64,000 nt of DNA from IMG/VR virus record IMGVR_UViG_3300045974_000166, positions 62,001 to 126,000 of that record, one strand, 5' to 3'. A program made the translations under genes and the position numbers. The notes under the pieces are model-generated. The model saw nothing but the letters and a program-made list of their open reading frames with translations. It ran no database searches and was not told the origin of the DNA. The stretch comes from a virus. The first letter of the stretch is position 1. Each line of letters begins with the position of its first letter. This document shows positions 61,466 to 64,000 of this stretch, piece by piece.

Positions 61466-62527
61466 ATGATAGAAATCCCAAACGGTTTTAGTAGAGAACA
61501 AATTGCCGCGGCCATATCACCTCGGCATCTTCATTTAACACTATTGCCAACGGAGAAATGTAATTTTCGTTGTACATATTGTTATGAAACGTTCGAAAAT
61601 GGCCGGATGAGTGAAGACGTCGTACAAGGTGTAAAATCTTTAATTGAACATCGAGCTAAGGACGGCCTTGATCTATTATCAATATCGTGGTTCGGTGGGG
61701 AACCACTTTTAGCACCAACTGTTGTTTTAGATATTATTACACGCGTCAGAGAACTCAAGGAAAAATATAACTTTGCAGTCAAGGGTGGCTTTACCACAAA
61801 TGGTTACTTACTTACTAAACAACTAGCAACCGAGTTAATTCGACTAGATCAATGGTTTTTTCAAATATCACTTGATGGTTGGGAAACCACACATGATCAA
61901 ACTAGAGTATTGGTTAATGGTAACGGCACATTTGATACCATTTTTAAGAATTTAGTTGCAATGAAGGACATTAAACAAGATTTTAATGTGCAATTACGTC
62001 TTCATCAAACTACTCAAAATGAAGAATCTATGGAGAAGTTAGGGCGAGAATTATATAAAGTTTTTAATGGAGATGATAGATTTACGTATGATATTCAGGA
62101 CGTTCGTGACTTGGGCGGGGACAAAGGAAAGAATATTGAAAAGTTACCAAAAAATTATTTTGAAATTAGAAGAGATAAATTGATTGCCATACTTTTCCCA
62201 GAGAATTTAAGAAATTCTGTAGACAAACACCACGAAGAAATAAAGGGAAATCCAGTATCATATATTTGTTATGCATCAAAACCGAATCATTTTTTGATTA
62301 GGTCAACGGGAAGAATTGGTAAATGTACTGTTGCATTAGAGGATGAACGGAATGATATAGGCGAACTTCATATAGATGGATCAATGACATTCGATAACGA
62401 TTTGCTAATGCAATGGTCGAAGGGCTTTAATACATTTGATCAAAAGAATCTTGCGTGTCCAGCCTGGAAGGTTGAGATGCCAAAAACGAGCAAACGCATT
62501 ATTCCAATTGGCGTAGCTACAACCTAG
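61466..62527 (+). CDS. Radical SAM peptide maturase (RiPP type)
   Basis: The 353-residue product has the radical SAM cluster motif C32-x3-C36-x2-C39 (EKCNFRCTYCYE), the FGGEP motif at 76-80 for SAM binding, and GGFTTNGYLL at 107-116. The C-terminal part has C268, C287 and C331 in a SPASM/twitch-like setting (ICYASKPNHF, GRIGKCTVA, LACPAW), suggesting an auxiliary iron-sulfur cluster. Enzymes of this build make thioether or other cross-links in ribosomal peptides. The next gene encodes a Cys-rich peptide with a leader and the next an exporter. Base use is like that of the neighbouring phage genes. No separate leader-binding (RRE) domain was seen. Confidence 0.85.
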   Translation: MIEIPNGFSREQIAAAISPRHLHLTLLPTEKCNFRCTYCYETFENGRMSEDVVQGVKSLIEHRAKDGLDLLSISWFGGEPLLAPTVVLDIITRVRELKEKYNFAVKGGFTTNGYLLTKQLATELIRLDQWFFQISLDGWETTHDQTRVLVNGNGTFDTIFKNLVAMKDIKQDFNVQLRLHQTTQNEESMEKLGRELYKVFNGDDRFTYDIQDVRDLGGDKGKNIEKLPKNYFEIRRDKLIAILFPENLRNSVDKHHEEIKGNPVSYICYASKPNHFLIRSTGRIGKCTVALEDERNDIGELHIDGSMTFDNDLLMQWSKGFNTFDQKNLACPAWKVEMPKTSKRIIPIGVATT

Positions 62528-62566
62528 GTTGTAATAATTTAAATTGGCTTTTAAAGGAAAATAGAA

Positions 62567-62785
62567 ATGAAATTCTCAGTAAATAAATTCGGTAAAACTA
62601 TGTTGAATGACGAAATGCTTTCGTCGATTGAAGCTAATGTGTCATTGGCCACGGCCGGTGGCCAGACTACCACCAATTCTAAGAATTGCAGTAGTTCAAC
62701 AAATGAAGTGTGTAGAAACACCGGTGATTGTACTAACGCCAATAATACACTTGTTTGTACTGGCACCAAAGTACTCCCTCAGTAA
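62567..62785 (+). CDS. RiPP precursor peptide with double-glycine leader and four-Cys core
   Basis: The 72-residue product starts with a helical acidic leader (LNDEMLSSIEANVSLA), followed by the double-glycine motif ATAGG at residues 28-32, the usual cleavage point of C39 peptidases. The remaining 40 residues are rich in Asn, Thr and Ser with four cysteines at positions 41, 49, 55 and 64 (spacing C-x7-C-x5-C-x8-C), no Trp, Phe or Tyr and only one Val-Leu pair. An AAAGGAAAA ribosome site precedes it. Lying between a radical SAM maturase and a C39 transporter, it is most likely modified at its cysteines (sactipeptide or ranthipeptide type) and secreted. The activity is unknown. Confidence 0.82.
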   Translation: MKFSVNKFGKTMLNDEMLSSIEANVSLATAGGQTTTNSKNCSSSTNEVCRNTGDCTNANNTLVCTGTKVLPQ

Positions 62786-62816
62786 GTAGTAATTATTTAA
62801 AATAGTCTAGTTTAGA

Positions 62817-62844
62817 TTTTAGGGGAAACTAGTTTCCCCTAAAA
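62817..62844 (+). other. Perfect palindrome between precursor and exporter genes
   Basis: A 28-base perfect inverted repeat: TTTTAGGGGAAACT is followed by AGTTTCCCCTAAAA. As RNA it makes a very stable hairpin. No T-run follows, so termination is uncertain. It could stabilise the precursor message or lower exporter expression. Confidence 0.75.
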
Positions 62845-62876
62845 AGTATATTTTGAAATATAATTATGAGAACTTA

Positions 62877-64000
62877 ATGTCTTTATCATTTGTCTTTGAT
62901 CATAAAAATAAATGGCCCAGTGTAAAAAGGCCATTCGTCCCATTACAAACAAATCAGGCAGAGTGTGGTGTAGTTGCCGCAACAGCACTTGCTTGGATGT
63001 ACGGTGTACGTGTTAGTTACTCTGCTCTTTTAAATGTTGCCGGTGGAGCAACTCGGGGTCTTACATTAAGTCAAGTAAGAAGTTTACTTCGTCGAACTGG
63101 ATTTCAATGTGAAGTATATACAAGTGATCCAGAAACAATAGCAAATCAGTCGGGTTGCTCAATAGTACTCAAAAAGACAGGACATTTTTTGACTTTGGGC
63201 CCGCTTACCAGATGGGGTACACGAGAAGTTTTTGACCCAGCATTCGGCTGGTCTAAAATTGGTGTGAAAGATCTTGCAGAAGCCATTGAACCATATTCAA
63301 TAGAAATACTGCCAATACAGTCGGGATGTAAACTTCCGTTGCACCCAAAATTCCCATGGAAGGAATTTTTGAAAGAAGTAATTAGTCAGCGAATGTTGAT
63401 TAAGACATTGCCGATTTTATTTGTTGCTCAATTAGTTGCCGTATTATTTCCTTTGCTATCTGCAAAGGCATTTGATTCTCAGTTCAATGCACCAACGCCT
63501 GGCCTACAATTAGCAGTATATATTGCTCTGGTAAGTGGCCTTGTTGGTACCGGAATTTCTTTAGTTGGTGGTTGGTTTAAATCTCAACTTAAAGCAGATT
63601 TGGTGGGTAGGTCAATCAATGACGCCGTCAAAAAAGTTTTTAATATAAAGTTATCATTTCTGAGAAATAAATCAACAAATTCGCTAATTGGACTAGTCAA
63701 TTCTGTGGAGACAATAACACAAGAGATTCTGAACATTGTATCCGACTCTGCGGTAACTCTTATATTAGCTTTAGCGGCCTTTGTGATGCTTATGAAGGCT
63801 TCACCGATAATAGGTTTAATGTCATTTGGTTTAATTTGCTTAAGATGGTTAATAGATGTTTCAACCTATAAACAAATGGAACGGCTGGGAGAAAAGCATT
63901 TTAAGAACAGTGTCAGAAGTAAGCTTATGGTTTCTGATATGCTCCGTGCTATTATCCCAATGAGAATTGGTGGTACACAGATGCAAGCAGCACAACTTAT
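62877..64000 (+). CDS. C39-peptidase ABC exporter, 3' partial
   Basis: The frame is open from ATG 62877 to the window end (374 codons seen). Residues 1-145 form a C39 peptidase: C30 in NQAECGVVAATALAW, H103 in TGHFLTLG and D120 in FDPAFGW fit the catalytic triad that removes double-glycine leaders. Hydrophobic segments from about residue 170 (LPILFVAQLVAVLFPLLSA; LQLAVYIALVSGLVGTGISL; later ones near 285-320) begin the ABC transmembrane domain. The ATP-binding domain should follow beyond the window. Such transporters cut and export bacteriocins and RiPPs in one step. It is the natural partner of the peptide gene before it. Confidence 0.88.
   Translation, partial: MSLSFVFDHKNKWPSVKRPFVPLQTNQAECGVVAATALAWMYGVRVSYSALLNVAGGATRGLTLSQVRSLLRRTGFQCEVYTSDPETIANQSGCSIVLKKTGHFLTLGPLTRWGTREVFDPAFGWSKIGVKDLAEAIEPYSIEILPIQSGCKLPLHPKFPWKEFLKEVISQRMLIKTLPILFVAQLVAVLFPLLSAKAFDSQFNAPTPGLQLAVYIALVSGLVGTGISLVGGWFKSQLKADLVGRSINDAVKKVFNIKLSFLRNKSTNSLIGLVNSVETITQEILNIVSDSAVTLILALAAFVMLMKASPIIGLMSFGLICLRWLIDVSTYKQMERLGEKHFKNSVRSKLMVSDMLRAIIPMRIGGTQMQAAQL

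Noticed and set aside
62607-62789. A 60-codon frame overlapping the precursor peptide in another frame
   Set aside because: Its product has no leader, no double glycine and no ribosome site. The 62567 frame has all three.
62817-62844. Canonical terminator after the precursor gene
   Set aside because: The hairpin is strong but is followed by AAAAAGTATA rather than a T-run. It is kept as a hairpin of uncertain role.
1-64000. tRNA genes, CRISPR arrays and insertion sequences
   Set aside because: I looked for cloverleaf-like intergenic stretches, regularly spaced repeats and transposase genes and saw none. Gaps are too short to hold most of them, although a tRNA hidden in a coding region cannot be excluded by eye.

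Overview
The window is a gene-dense stretch of a large T4-like (contractile-tailed) bacteriophage genome. Every convincing gene lies on the + strand, most are separated by a few bases or overlap as ATGA or TAATG, and the T4 morphogenesis genes are recognisable one after another. The host is probably Gram-negative, because an inner-membrane/outer-membrane spanin pair and two wall-degrading enzymes are present. The overall style (long repeat-bearing gp8, DUF4815-like baseplate proteins, B12-type ribonucleotide reductase, gp23-gp3-like-uvsY-uvsW order) resembles T4-like phages of aquatic bacteria more than T4 itself. That placement is inference.

Layout. Positions 1-18308 hold the baseplate: a tail-tube cap/initiator (5' end outside the window), gp53, gp27, a gp5 spike with two different wall hydrolases, gp25, gp6, gp7-like, a small virion protein, gp8-like, and two DUF4815-type proteins, the first ending in a Hint (intein-like) domain. 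Positions 18319-24867 hold fibre and adhesin genes, including two paralogous fibres with S74 self-cleaving chaperones. Positions 24883-30631 hold a coiled-coil virion protein, neck gp13, an inserted lysis cassette (membrane protein, muramidase, Rz with embedded Rz1), gp14, gp15 and small terminase gp16. Positions 30679-41166 replace the expected large terminase gene with an island of basic, His/Lys-rich proteins. Several carry N-termini like the capsid-targeting sequences of T4 internal proteins. The island includes ligase-like, nuclease-like, nucleotidyltransferase and Dps-like proteins and two long polyprotein-like chains. Positions 41201-53116 hold sheath, tube, portal, a prohead-core polyprotein, a lectin-like head fibre candidate, prohead protease gp21, scaffold gp22 and major capsid gp23, followed by a strong terminator.

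Positions 53163-61403 change to DNA metabolism and regulation: a small RNA polymerase omega-like protein, a gp3-like tube protein, UvsY, UvsW, primase gp61, a class II ribonucleotide reductase, a GIY-YIG endonuclease behind an RBS hairpin, a membrane-anchored lytic transglycosylase and an AbrB-like protein.

The right end (61438-64000) is the most surprising part: a radical SAM maturase, a 72-residue precursor peptide with a double-glycine leader and a four-cysteine core, and a C39-peptidase ABC exporter running off the window. Together they look like a complete RiPP (modified peptide) production and export pathway, with a phage-type late promoter motif in front of it. A recurring ATTAAATA/AATAAATA motif, close to the T4 late promoter TATAAATA, precedes many of the transcription blocks and links this cluster to the late phage programme. 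No tRNA gene, CRISPR array or insertion sequence was seen. There is no gene-free stretch longer than about 140 bases.
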